Shown here piece by piece: positions 34,518 through 44,712 of a DNA stretch of 64,000 nt. Made by a program: the position numbers and the translations under genes. The stretch's first letter is position 1. Every line of letters begins with the position of its first letter. Source of the DNA: Capra hircus (lineage: Eukaryota > Chordata > Mammalia > Artiodactyla > Bovidae); NCBI RefSeq assembly GCF_001704415.2, contig NC_030836.1:27378001-27442000 (forward strand), in the 5' to 3' direction. The notes under the pieces were generated by a model. That model worked only from the letters and a program-made list of their open reading frames with translations, searched no databases and had not been told where the DNA came from.

Positions 34518-34615
34518 TGTGCTAATGGACGACAGAAGTAAAGACTGATGTTAATACAAGGCACAATGTCTATTGTTGAAACCAACCAACTGCATTACAA
34601 ATACTGCAACTACCA

Positions 34616-34662
34616 GCAGGACCTAATAAGAATATGATGATACACTGGTCATGGGTCAGCAT
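34616..34662 (+). repeat. 47-bp inverted repeat, left arm
   Basis: The reverse complement matches 36312-36358 with two mismatches in 47. It lies immediately outside the BovB target duplication. Confidence 0.9.
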
Positions 34663-34671
34663 GTAACCCTT

Positions 34672-36150
34672 CAGTTCAGTCAGTTTAGTCGTTCAGTCAT
34701 GTCCGACTCTTTGTGACCCATAAATCGCAGCACGCCAGACCTCCCTGTCCATCACGAACTCCTGGAATTCACTCAAACTCATGTCCATCGAGTCGGTGAT
34801 GCCATCCAGCCATCTCATCCTCTGCCGTCCCCTTCTCCTCCTGCCCCCAATCCCTCCCAGCATCAGGATCTTTTCCAATGAGTCAACTCTTCGCATGAGG
34901 TGGCCAAAGTATTGGAGTTTCAGCTTTAGCATCAGACCTTCCAGTGAACACCCAGGACTGATCTCCTTTAGAATGGACTGGTTGGATCTCCTTGCAGTCC
35001 AAGGGACTCTCAAGAGTCTTCTCCAACACCACACTTCAAAAGCATCAATTCTTTGGTGCTCAGCTTTCTTCACAGTCTAATTCTCACATCCATACATGAC
35101 CACTGGAAAAACCATAGCCCTGACTAGACGGACCTTTGTTGGAAAGTAATGTCTCTGCTTTTTAATATGCTATGTAGATTGGTCATAACTTTCCTTCCAA
35201 GGAGTAAGTGTCTTTTAATTTCATGGCTGCAATCACCATCTGCAGTGATTTTGGAGCCCCCCCAAAAATAAAGTCTGCTACTGTTTCCACTGTTTCCCCA
35301 CATATTTGCCATGAAGTGATGGGACCAGATGCTATGATTTTAGTTTTCTGAATAATGAGCTTTAAGCCAACTTTTTCACTCGCCTCTTTCACCTTCATCA
35401 AGAGGCTCTTTAGTTCCTCTTCACTTTCTGCCATAAGGGTGGTGTCGTCTGAATATCTGAGGTGATTGATATTCCTCCCGGAAATCTTGATTCCAGCTTG
35501 TGCTTCCTCCAGCCTAGCGTTTCTCATGATGTATTCTGCATATAAGTTAAATAAGCAAGGTGACAATATATAGCCTTGATGTACTCCCTTTCCTATTTGG
35601 AACCAGTCTGTTGTTCCATGTCCAGTTCTAACTGTTGCTTCCTGACCTGTATATAGGTTTCTCAAGAGGCAGGTCAGGTGGTCTGGTATTCCCATCTCTT
35701 TCAGAATTTTCCACATTTTATTGTCACCCACACAGTCAAAGGCTTTGGCATAATCAATAAATAGAAATAGATGTTTTTCTGGAACTCTCTTGTTTTTTCC
35801 ATGATCCAGCGGATGTTGGCAATTTGATCTCTGGTTCCTCTGCCTTTTCTAAAACCAGCTTGAACATCTGGAAATTCACGGTTCATGTATTGCTGAAGCC
35901 TGGCTTGGAGAATTTTGAGCATTACTTTGCTAGCATGTGAGATGAGTGCAATTGTGCAGTAGTTTGAGCATTCTTTGGCATTGCCTTTCTTTGGCACTGC
36001 CTTTCTTTGGGATTGGAACGAAAACTGATCTTTTCCAGTCCTGTGGCCACTGCTGAGTTTTCCAAATTTGCTGGAAATTGAGTGCAGCACTCAATTGAGT
36101 GCTGCATATTGAGTGCAGCACTTTCACAGCATCATCTTTCAGGATTTGAA
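34672..36150 (-). mobile_element. BovB, antisense, longest copy here (1.48 kb)
   Basis: Flanked by an exact duplication atgtaaccctt at 34661-34671 and 36151-36161. The minus strand has broken frames at 35701-36090 (reverse-transcriptase fingers, AGFRKGRGTRDQIANIRW), 35183-35731 (palm) and 34693-35073 (C-terminus). The catalytic palm motif reads YSDD, where other BovB copies that I know have YADD. Frameshifts and a small inverted duplication near 36083-36120 show that it is dead. Confidence 0.93.
36083..36106. repeat. 24-bp perfect palindrome
   Basis: The half-site tgcagcactcaa is followed directly by its complement. It lies in the 5' part of the antisense BovB beside another copy of gagtgcagcac (36111), so it arose from local duplication and inversion. 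Confidence 0.85.
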
Positions 36151-36161
36151 ATGTAACCCTT

Positions 36162-36879
36162 AAATGTAACACTTAGCCAAAAAACAATACAAGCAAGAAG
36201 TAGAGCTATGACAAGCCATCCTCAAAGGAGAGGATCTTCTTCTCTGACACAAAGTTCATCAGTACTTTAAGGGTTTTACCCTTAAAATAGCCCCAATACT
36301 TTGGCCACCTGATGCTGACCCATGACCAGTATATCATCATATTCTTATCAGGTCCTGCTTTATACCATCTCTATACCAACAGCTCTCAAACATTTAATCT
36401 CAGGATCCCCCTGCAGTCTTAAACAACATCAAGGAACAAAGAGCTTTTATATATGAGAGAGACATCAACTTATATTTACCACATTAGAAATTAAAGCTGA
36501 AAATCTTTATTTATTTTAAAGTGAGAATAACAAATCTATTACAAGTTAACATAAATATTTTTGTGAAAAGTAACTATATATTCCAAAATAAAACAGAAAT
36601 TTAGTAATAAGAGTGATACTAGTGTGTACTTTTACATGTCTCTCTACTATCTAGCTTAATGTTAATTTAAAAATAATTGGAATCTCATACTTGCCTCTGC
36701 ATTCAACCCATTGAATATCACATATCTTGTAGCCTCCAGAAAAGTTTACATTCGTGAAAGAATGAGAGTTAAAGATCAGATAAAGCCAATATTGGTATGA
36801 AAAGAGTTTTGACCTTGCAGACTCCCTAAAAGGGCTTCAAGGACTCTCAGGGGTTCCTAGATCACACTTTGAGAACATC
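36162..36879. other. Intergenic, mostly unrecognised
   Basis: It contains a small perfect inverted repeat (ttaagggt at 36267 and acccttaa at 36278) and the fused inverted-repeat arm. 36360-36870 shows no recognised family or coding frame. Confidence 0.4.
36312..36358 (-). repeat. 47-bp inverted repeat, right arm, fused to a BovB snippet
   Basis: The reverse complement of 34616-34662 with two mismatches. Directly before it, 36291-36313 reads ccaatactttggccacctg, a sense-strand BovB phrase, and the two segments overlap in the bases gatg. Confidence 0.88.
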
Positions 36880-37325
36880 CAACAGACTGACAAAAATATC
36901 AAGTTAGATGGTGCTAAGAAAGCTGTGGTTTTCCCAGTAGTCATGTACGGAAGTGAGAAGGCTAAGCACCCAAGAATTGATGCTTTTGAACTGTGATGTT
37001 GGAGAAGACTCTTGAGAGTCCCTTGGACTGTGAGGAGATCAAACCAGTCCATCCTAAAGGAAATCAGTCCTGAATATTCATGGAAGGACTGATGCTGAAG
37101 CTGAAGCTCCAATACTTTGGCCACTTGATATAAAGAACTGACTCATTGGAAAAGACCCTGATGCTGGGAAAGATTGAAGGCAGGAGGAGATGGGGATGAC
37201 AGAGGACCAGATGGTTGGATGGACATGAGTTTGAGCAAGCCCTGGGAGATGGTGAAGGACAGGGAAGCCTGGCGTGCTACAGTCCATGGGGTCGCGAAGA
37301 GTCAGACATGAGAGTGACTGAACTA
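36880..37325 (+). mobile_element. BovB 3' fragment
   Basis: Sense BovB C-terminal region and 3' end (agaattgatgcttttgaact, then ccaatactttggccacttga). Stops break it throughout. Confidence 0.85.
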
Positions 37326-38060
37326 CAATGACAACTCTTGGTGAAAATGTGGGAATATAAGAAACTTTGCACACCACAGCCATTCTAGGAGCAATATGAT
37401 ACCACCCAAATGGAGCTAGGGCTTCCCTGATAGCTCAGTTGGTAAAGAATCTGCCTGCAATGCAGGAGATCCCAGTTCAATTCCTGGGTTGCGAAGATCC
37501 CCTGGAGAAGGGATAGGCTACCCACTCCAGTATTCTTGGGCTTCCCTGATAGCTCAGCTGATAAAGAATCTGTCTGCAATGCAGGAGACCTGGGTTTGAT
37601 CCCTGGGTTTGGAACATCCCCTGGAGAAGGGAAAGGCTACCCACTTCAGTATTCTGGCCTAGAGAATTCCATGGACTATATATAGTCCATGGGACGACAA
37701 AGAGTTGGACACGACTGAGCAGTTTTCACTTTCTGCTAGAATAGGAGCAAATTGAGCTAAGTATATGCTGCCCCACAAGCTAGAAATTCTAATCCTTGAT
37801 GTATATCCCAATTGAATTCTTTTGTGGAACCATAAGGGAAAATGTGCATGATGTGTGGTACAAGGAATACAGGCGAGAAAAATGCTCATCAACAGGCAAT
37901 TAAGTAGATAAAATGAAATATTTTACAGCACTAGAAACAATTCATTATATCTGTGTATGTAGCAACATGGATGGACTTGAGAGGTACAGAGCTGAGTTTT
38001 TAAAAGTAAGAAACAGTAAAATATAAAACATAAAATCACTTTAGTGTATTAAAATTATCA
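37326..38060 (+). mobile_element. Old L1 3' region, split by a SINE
   Basis: Left (37326-37420) and right (37728-38060) parts resemble an old L1 ORF2/3' end (gtagcaacatggatggactt near 37961). It is decayed. Confidence 0.6.
37421..37727 (+). mobile_element. Bov-tA SINE with duplicated head
   Basis: A first head-plus-Bov-A start (37421-37537) breaks off at ccactccagtattcttgg and is followed at once by a second, complete unit (37538-37727). The two heads are about 90 percent identical. Confidence 0.88.
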
Positions 38061-38700
38061 TGGATAGATTTTGAAGTACAGTATGTCATAGCAGGCAAAT
38101 GCTTCTGCAGCAACAAATACAAAAGGCTGTGTTGATTACAAAAAGTATGTTTTGTGGAAATCGGGAAGCTGTGGAAGGAATGAAGACAGGATGAAGTTAA
38201 ATTCCACAGGAGATGGAACCATTTGGGATAAGAAAACAATGTCCAGCAAGTTTTCCCTTGGAAAAATTTTCTGCTTCTGGGTGCCAACTCACCCATTGAT
38301 CTTGTTCCAAACAGAGGCCCTCTGTCAAGGAAAAAGGAACCATCAAAGCTTTACAAGGGTGGAGTGAACAATTGGAAATTTGAGAGACTTCAAATGCATG
38401 CCCAGTCTTCCCTGCAGCACATTTCCTGAGTGCGGGGGAGGTGTGGCCTAGACTAAAAGCCTCTAAAATGCAAAATGAAATCTCCTCTACTCTGTGCTGA
38501 TTGGGAAACAAATACACTGCAAAGAGAAGGGTCCCACATTGAAGTCACTGATCAGACTCACCAAGGCAGTCTCTGGTTCAAAGCACTAGCCAGATCCGAG
38601 GCTAAATGCAGCAGGAGGCTAAGGAGCTAAACTGAAATCCTCTGAAGAGAAAAACAGGCCCTCTCAGTCTTTCAGAACTTAAGGAGACAAAGACTCAACT
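38061..38700. other. Intergenic, nothing recognised
   Basis: Low-copy-looking, non-coding. Open frames at 38152-38367 and 38197-38517 have no recognised family. Confidence 0.4.
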
Positions 38701-38701
38701 G

Positions 38702-38915
38702 TGCTGTGTGCTCTGTGCTTAGTCACTGAGTCGTGTCCGACTCTTTGTGACCCCCTGGACTGTAGCCCACCAGGCTCCGCTGTCCATGGGATTCTCCAGG
38801 CAAGAATACTGGAGTGGGTTGCCATGCCCTCCTCCAGGGGATCTTCCCAATCCAGGAATCAAACCCAGGTCTCCTGCATTGCAGGCAAATTCTTTACCAT
38901 CTGAGCCACAGGCTC
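38702..38915 (-). mobile_element. Bov-tA SINE, antisense
   Basis: A well-preserved antisense copy (ctggagtgggttgccatgcc) with its head at the right end (ctttaccatctgagccacag). Confidence 0.9.
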
Positions 38916-39079
38916 AGTCAAAATGCTAGAACGATCAGACTCTAGAAATAAGAAAAACTAAATGTACGCTGACTCTCACTAAACTCCAGCACAGACCTAA
39001 CTCAACTCAGACCCTGACAGGATTCAGGGGTCAGCTCCTCTCCCTGTACGCCTAATAGAAGAAAGGGGGACCATCTTTG

Positions 39080-39480
39080 GTGAAAGACAGCATCACCCAG
39101 AGCATCTCTGGTTCTTACAGTCCTTTAGCCCTGGTGTTCACCACACAGTGCAAATTCCAAACAGTAATCTTTGCAAAAAGTAGTAATAATAGGAGCAGAT
39201 CTATGGGTTACTCCAATCCTGGAGTTAGCAATAAGGATTTTAAAATAACTCTAATTAACATAATTAAGAAAATAGAAGATGGAAATTCCCCGGCAGTCCA
39301 GTGGTTAGGACTCTGTGCTTCACTGCTGAGGGCCCAGGTTCAATCCCTGATCAGGGAACTATGATCCCATAAACTATGTGGTGTGGCAATTAATTAATTA
39401 ATTTGAAAGGAAACAGAAGATTAATGAGTTAGATGAAAGTGTGGAGATTTTCATCAGAAAACCAGGGCCTCTAAAAAAGA
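39080..39480 (+). mobile_element. L1/HAL1-like ORF1 relic, split by a SINE
   Basis: A-rich sequence (aacataattaagaaaataga, then gaaaccagggcctctaaaa) resembles an old L1 ORF1 region. Assignment is uncertain. Confidence 0.4.
39284..39400 (+). mobile_element. CHR-2-type SINE
   Basis: The head (aattccccggcagtccagtg) and short body end in an (atta)n tail. Confidence 0.83.
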
Positions 39481-39749
39481 AAAAGAGGGAATTTTCTGAA
39501 GTGATGATGTCCTAGTCCCGATGAAGTATGGATTACACAGGTGTTTGCATCTGTCAGAATCTATGTATGCATACTTCAGCTTTGTGCATTTCATTGCACA
39601 TAACTATTACCTTAAGAGAAATAAACTGTAAGCAAATATTGAAGTACAGTTAGTCATGTGCATGCTGAAGCATTTAGGGAGAAGTATATCAATATTTGCA
39701 ATTTACTTTGAAGTGAATCCAAAAAAAGTTAAATGGTTTATGGATGGAT
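39481..39749. other. Intergenic, nothing recognised
   Basis: A short AT-rich stretch without an identified repeat. Confidence 0.3.
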
Positions 39750-39760
39750 AGAGGAGTGGA

Positions 39761-39969
39761 AGGGCTTCCCTGGTGGCTCAGATGATACAGAATCTGCCTG
39801 CAAGGTAGGAGAGCCAGGTTTGATCCCTGGGTCGGGAAGATCCCCTGGAGAAGGAAACGGCAACCCACTCCAGTATTCTTGCTTAGAGAATCCCATGGAC
39901 AAAGGAGCCTGGCAGACTACAGTTCATTGGGTCACAAAGAGTCAGGCATGACTGAGTGACTAACACTTC
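39761..39969 (+). mobile_element. Bov-tA SINE
   Basis: Flanked by agaggagtgga (39750-39760) and agaggagtaga (39970-39980), one mismatch. Confidence 0.92.
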
Positions 39970-40189
39970 AGAGGAGTAGATAGTTAAGCAGATAACTAAC
40001 AGAGCAAGCCAAGTAAAATGTTATTGATAGAATTAACTATTACAGATGTTTATGGGAAAATTCTTTCAACTTTGCTGTATTTTTAAGATTTTTTTCCAAA
40101 ATAAGATAGTAATACAATATGACAAAAGAATGTTGCGCACAATGGTATGCAAGTAAATTTGACAATTTGGACGAAAAAAAGATTTCCTC

Positions 40190-40465
40190 AGGAATCATGG
40201 CCTAAAATATTCCACAAATCCTTTGACACTCCCTGCAAAATGTGGAGCCCAATTCCCATCACCTTTAACATGCTGAATTTCATGACTTCCTTTTATTGAA
40301 TAGGAAAAAAAATAGAAATATAAATCCAACTTCAGAGGTTAGGTCACTAAAGGCACGGTGGCTCCCTCTTCGCTCTCTCTCTGTGAGAGGCTGGAAAGCA
40401 GGGAGAGGCCCACCTGTTGAGAAACTAAGGCCTCCTGCCAACACCCGACAAGGAACTGAGACTCC
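40190..40465 (+). repeat. Possible old LTR-type repeat
   Basis: The phrases aggttaggtcactaaaggca and gagaggcccacctgttgaga resemble a mammalian repeat that I recall as LTR-type. Low certainty. Confidence 0.3.
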
Positions 40466-41266
40466 CAGAAGGTAAAAATATAACAAACATCTGATGACGG
40501 TCTCATATATGGAATGTAAAACTAAATTCTCAAATAAATATTCAAAAATATATACAGCCCAAGAGAAAAACAAAAGGCTTAAGCATACACTTCAGAAAAG
40601 AATATTTCCAAATGGTCCAAGTGACCAACTTCATTCATCATCAGAGAGACACAAGATAAACCCCAATTCAGTGTTATTACACACCTTCCAAAATGGCCAA
40701 ACATTTTTGATTGCAAAAACATAAGGATATGTAGCAAATAGGACTGGACTTTCATCAAACTATTGATGAAAATGTAAATAAAAGCAATCATTTAAAAACA
40801 AATATATGCAAAGCATTGTGACCCAAGAATTCCAATATACCAGTTCTCATTGGTATATAACCAACAGAAATGCATACATATATTCCCCACAAGCCACCAA
40901 GAATTAGAATGTTTACAGTAGCATTATTTTATAAGAACCCGAAATGAGAAACTCAAATGTCCATTGACTGGTGAATGAACAAACAAGTTGTTGTATTTCT
41001 GTGCAATAAAGAGGAATGGGAATCTGACACATACAATAATGTGGATGAATCTCAGAAACAGGTTGAGCAGAGAATCCAGACACACAAGAAAATACATACA
41101 ATTCCACTTACACAGAGCATAAAATCAGGCAATAAACTGGATTCTTCTAGATATCATGTAAAGCAATAGAGGCAAAACACAGAAACATATACACCCATGA
41201 TTCCATTTCTGTAAAGCATAAGGAAGGCAAAATTAATCTAGGCTTTTAGAAACGGGGATAATGGTT

Positions 41267-41794
41267 GCTGTTACTGCTGCTAAGTTGCTTCAGTCGTGTC
41301 CGACTCTATGTGACCCCATAGACGGCAGCCCACCAGGCTTCTCCGTCCATGGGATTTTCCAAGCAAGAGTACTGGAGTTTCAGCTAGAAGTTTATATAAA
41401 GGCCGGGCAAGTTCCCCATAACCCGGAATCCAAATGCAACAGTAACCTGTGATTCCCAAAAATCCTCTCAATTGTCTTAAAGTCATAGGTAGGGGATGAT
41501 TTAGTATGGGCTTAATTTTCTCAGGGCCTATGGCCCTAGTCCCTTCTGATATGATTAGGCCCAGATATGTAACTGATTGTTGACAAAGCTAAGCCTTTTC
41601 TCTTGATGCCTTGTAACCACAGCCTGTCAGAAAGTTTAAGAAATCTTCTGAGGCTCGCGAACAAGCTTTCTCTGTCTCAGCACAGAGCAAAATATCATCT
41701 ACATATTGTAACACCACTGCTTCAGAGCTATTAAAGTTTTGTAGATCTCACGACAAACTTTGTCCAAGTAAGTGAGGACTGTCACAAAATCCCT
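41267..41794 (-). mobile_element. Processed chimera: ERV pol fragment fused to Bov-A
   Basis: On the minus strand the insert starts with about 410 bases of gammaretrovirus-like pol from an endogenous retrovirus, covering the reverse-transcriptase palm with its YVDD site (complement at about 41694-41706) and the following connection region (frame ending near 41384). It then passes without a gap into a Bov-A monomer with an (agc)-type tail (41267-41383). The whole unit is flanked by an exact duplication ggggataatggtt at 41254-41266 and 41795-41807. So it inserted once, as one RNA, with the SINE tail as its 3' end. It is a broken viral fragment without function: no gag, env or LTR. Confidence 0.85.
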
Positions 41795-41960
41795 GGGGAT
41801 AATGGTTACCTCTTAGGAAATGATGGTTATTGGAAAGGAGCACAAAGGTGGCTTTTGGGGTGTTAACTGAGGTTCTATTTCTTGATCAGATGAAAATATA
41901 TGGGCTATGTATATATTAATATATACTCTATATGCCATTGAAATGTAAACTATTTTTAAA

Positions 41961-42168
41961 TTTATTTGTTAATTGAAGGATAATTACATTATAGTATTGC
42001 ATTGATTTCTACCAAACATCAACATGAATCAGCCATAGGTTTACCCATGTCCCCTCCCACTTGAACACCCCTCCCACATCCTTCCCCATATCACCCCTCT
42101 AGATTGTTACTGAGCTCTGGTTTGAGTTTCCTGAGTCATACAGCAAATTCCCATTGGCTATCTATTTT
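41961..42168 (-). mobile_element. L1 3' end, antisense
   Basis: The complement of the L1 3'UTR (tgaatcagccataggtttac) is flanked by a 22-base duplication with one mismatch (41939-41960 and 42169-42190). Confidence 0.9.
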
Positions 42169-42240
42169 TGAAATGTAAAGTATTTTTAAAAGGCAAAAGA
42201 AAATGCATGCATACAAATCAATAAGGCTTGGCAAAAATAC

Positions 42241-42550
42241 ATTTGGCAAAAACACATAGTGTGGCTATGAGGAACAAAAATAAAGGACCCTTTCTCTAGC
42301 TCCTAGGTCGGGATCCGTAGTTAGTACTCACAGGGCAGCTCTGAATCAGAGTTGGCCTGTAGCCTGGGGATGGAGAGAGGTAATGCCAGACTGCATGCCG
42401 TGTATCTAAAAAATCAGAAGTTATAAACCAAGTTACCAAACTGAAATAAAATATGCTCTATCTGCCTACCTTGACACACACACACAGCCCTTCATAATGA
42501 TCAGGAATGTCAGATTCAAATTGAGAATTCTCAAACTGCCCAGGTCCCCC
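42241..42550. other. Intergenic, nothing recognised
   Basis: A short (ca)n run at 42474-42486. No gene or clear repeat. Confidence 0.35.
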
Positions 42551-42672
42551 TGGCGGTCCAGTGCTTAGGACTCTGTGCTTCCACTGCAGGGGGCCTGGGT
42601 TTGATCCCTGCTTAGGGAACTGGAATCCCACAAGCCTCACAGCACAGCCAAAGGAAAAAAAAAAAAAATCAC
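42550..42672 (+). mobile_element. CHR-2-type SINE
   Basis: The head (ccctggcggtccagtgctta) and short body end in an A13 tail. Confidence 0.85.
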
Positions 42673-42896
42673 ATAAGCAATCTCTCAGGTCCCATCTCCC
42701 CCACCCAACTAAGTCCCACATTGCAAGAAGCCTCACAGTTGCACATGCGGACACACCCAGGACTTCTCAATTCCGTCCACATGCCCTCAGTGAAGTGGTG
42801 CACGCCAGCAGCACAATGGTATACCTGAGGAAAAGGCCTGCACGAGCCCAGGAGGCAGACGGGGGTCATCGGAGCAGGGAATGACAGCACCCCAGG

Positions 42897-43487
42897 TGTG
42901 AGAAGAATGGTCTAGAGCAGTGTGGGCTCTGAACAGGCACATCCCTGTGGCCCCATGCACTCCTTGCCTTGTGGGAAGGCCACAGCCAAAGGGGACCAGC
43001 CTGAAAGCCAAGGTCAAGGCCTCTCTTGCCAAGTCTAAGGGAGGTACTAGAGAGATTACTGTTGAGTCCTGCCCCAAAGGCCACAGGTGTGAGGCTTTAT
43101 ATCAAGGCCACGGAAGTAGAGCCCAGAACGAAGGTCACCTCTGAAGCTGACTAAGCCCCTTTGTAACCTTGTCAAAAGCCCCTGATCATCACTAACAAGC
43201 TTCCTGACTCCCAATTAGGCAAAGATGGCCACTCCAGTAAACACCCTATAGTGCCCCAACCAATCACCTAGCACTTACCTTCCAGCAGGAATTTTCTTTG
43301 TCTTGAAGCTATAAAAATTGGCTATTAACCCATAAAAACTGTCAGCTTTCCCGTCTGTCAGGAGGTCTGCCCACTGTGCTCACAGTGCCCACTTTATCTT
43401 TGCTCTTTGTTCTTAATAACCTCACTCCCTTCTGAAATGCTCTGTCTGGAAATTCTTTTCCAACCCGCGCTCAGATGGCCTCAACAA
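42897..43487 (+). mobile_element. Probable solo LTR of an endogenous retrovirus
   Basis: Retroviral LTR layout: CCAAT-like ccaaccaatcacc (43255-43268), a TATA box ctataaaaa (43309-43317), then a transcript-start-like region and the C/T-rich stretch gctctttgttcttaataacc. The boundaries (tg at about 42897, ca at about 43487) are estimates, and I could not confirm a target duplication. No internal viral genes flank it, which is why I call it solo. It lies about 1.2 kb before the PANX3 start, in the same orientation. Confidence 0.5.
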
Positions 43488-43548
43488 TTACCATAGGCCC
43501 TAGTGTTCGCTTTTCCAATTACCCATCCAACCCCGCCAAATTAAGAGT

Positions 43549-43796
43549 TGGACTTCCCTGATGGTCCAGTAGTTAAGAATCTGCCTGCCCTGGTCCAGGA
43601 AGATCCCACATGCCTCAGGGCAACTACTGAAGCCCATGCCCCTAGACCCTATGCTCCGCCACAGGAGAAGCTACCGCAAGGAGAAGCCGAACCAACACAA
43701 CTAGAGCCGCCCCTACTCGCCAGAACTAGAGAAAACCCCATGCACAGCAACGAAGACCAGCGCAGCTAAATAAATTTTAAATAAATAAATAAAACG
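43549..43796 (+). mobile_element. CHR SINE
   Basis: The head (ggacttccctgatggtccag) and CHR body end in a (aaat)n tail at about 43775-43796. Confidence 0.87.
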
Positions 43797-44100
43797 TTGA
43801 CATTTGCACCACGCTTTACAGTTTACAATCCATCTTCCCATACAATACTCTTCATCAATCTTTACAATTTTTCGCAACCAGTATAGTACCTTTTAATAGA
43901 TGAGAATATTGAGCCAAAAGTGATTCCTGCAGTCACTCAATAAAATTTTTTAAAAAAAGAACAGTGCTGCTACGTGTCCAGTGAAGACTTTCCCTCTAGA
44001 TTTCACAAGTCATGTTCTCTCTGCACGTCAACACTCCCACTCTTCCCTCAGCTTTCTAGAGAACTAATGGGAGCTTAAAAAAAAAAAAAATGTAAACATA
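43797..44100. repeat. Decayed MIR-like piece, then unrecognised DNA
   Basis: 43800-43925 has weak MIR-like order (ctttacagtttacaatcca, then tagatgagaatattgagcc). An A14 run lies at 44078-44091. Confidence 0.4.
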
Positions 44101-44712
44101 AGGAAATTGTAAATACGTGGTTGAAACATTTTAGAAACAGACCGGAGGCAGGGCAGGGGATGCAATGCCAAAAACAGATCGGTTTCTGGGAAAGAGCCTG
44201 GGCCCGAAGCAAAAATCACCACTGGGACAAATACTATGTAGGAGCCGCAACCCTAGCAGAGTCCTGGGGGCTCCATTCCCACCCCAAACCACGAAATGAA
44301 GGCCTTCCACACATTTAAGCAATCTCCACCCAGATTCCAGACCAATTACACGGGGGGCCTGCCGGACAGCCCTCCTCCTCTCCCCCACCCCACCAAAAAT
44401 ACTTGATTAATGAGAGGGCAGCTTAAAGCCACGGGACTGCATCTGCCTTCGACGGTCCAGAGGGCAGCCTGGCACCAGCCCCAGCCGACACCCGACCCTC
44501 CTCCAGTAACGACACACTGGGCAATGCCTCCCTCTAATTACCAGGTGCCTGGCTCAGGGCCTGGCCAGTTATTTAGAGAACCAGTGCCCGCTCCTCACAC
44601 AGATACTCGTGAGGCCCAGGCTGCAGGCACCGTCTGCTGAAAGCCGGCTCCCTGAAGCTGCCACCTACCGGGACCCCCTTCTGCAGGCCTTGGGCCCAAG
44701 CTCGACAGCAGC
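44101..44712 (+). promoter_or_regulatory. PANX3: PANX3 upstream region and 5'UTR
   Basis: The sequence becomes GC-rich and unique-looking. A weak TATA-like element (gttatttagag, about 44570) lies 143 bases before the ATG, so transcription could start near 44600, but no single start site can be fixed. An aaccacg (about 44287) resembles a RUNX site, which would fit a gene active in bone and cartilage. This is inference. Confidence 0.35.

Larger units (their letters stand above)
40530..42240 (+). mobile_element. Old L1 3' region, host of two later insertions
   Basis: A decayed L1 ORF2 end (aagaattccaatataccagt, then tgtccattgactggtgaatg, then aatctcagaaacaggttgag) runs across two inserts: the retrovirus-SINE chimera (41267-41794) and an antisense L1 3' end (41961-42168). 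Confidence 0.7.

Noticed and set aside
35183..36090. BovB reverse-transcriptase frames as a possible host gene
   Set aside because: The frame is interrupted, the copy is 5'-truncated, and it has a clean target duplication. It is a dead retrotransposon.
37340..37730. Direct repeats as a possible CRISPR-like array
   Set aside because: They are two SINE heads without spacers, in an animal genome.
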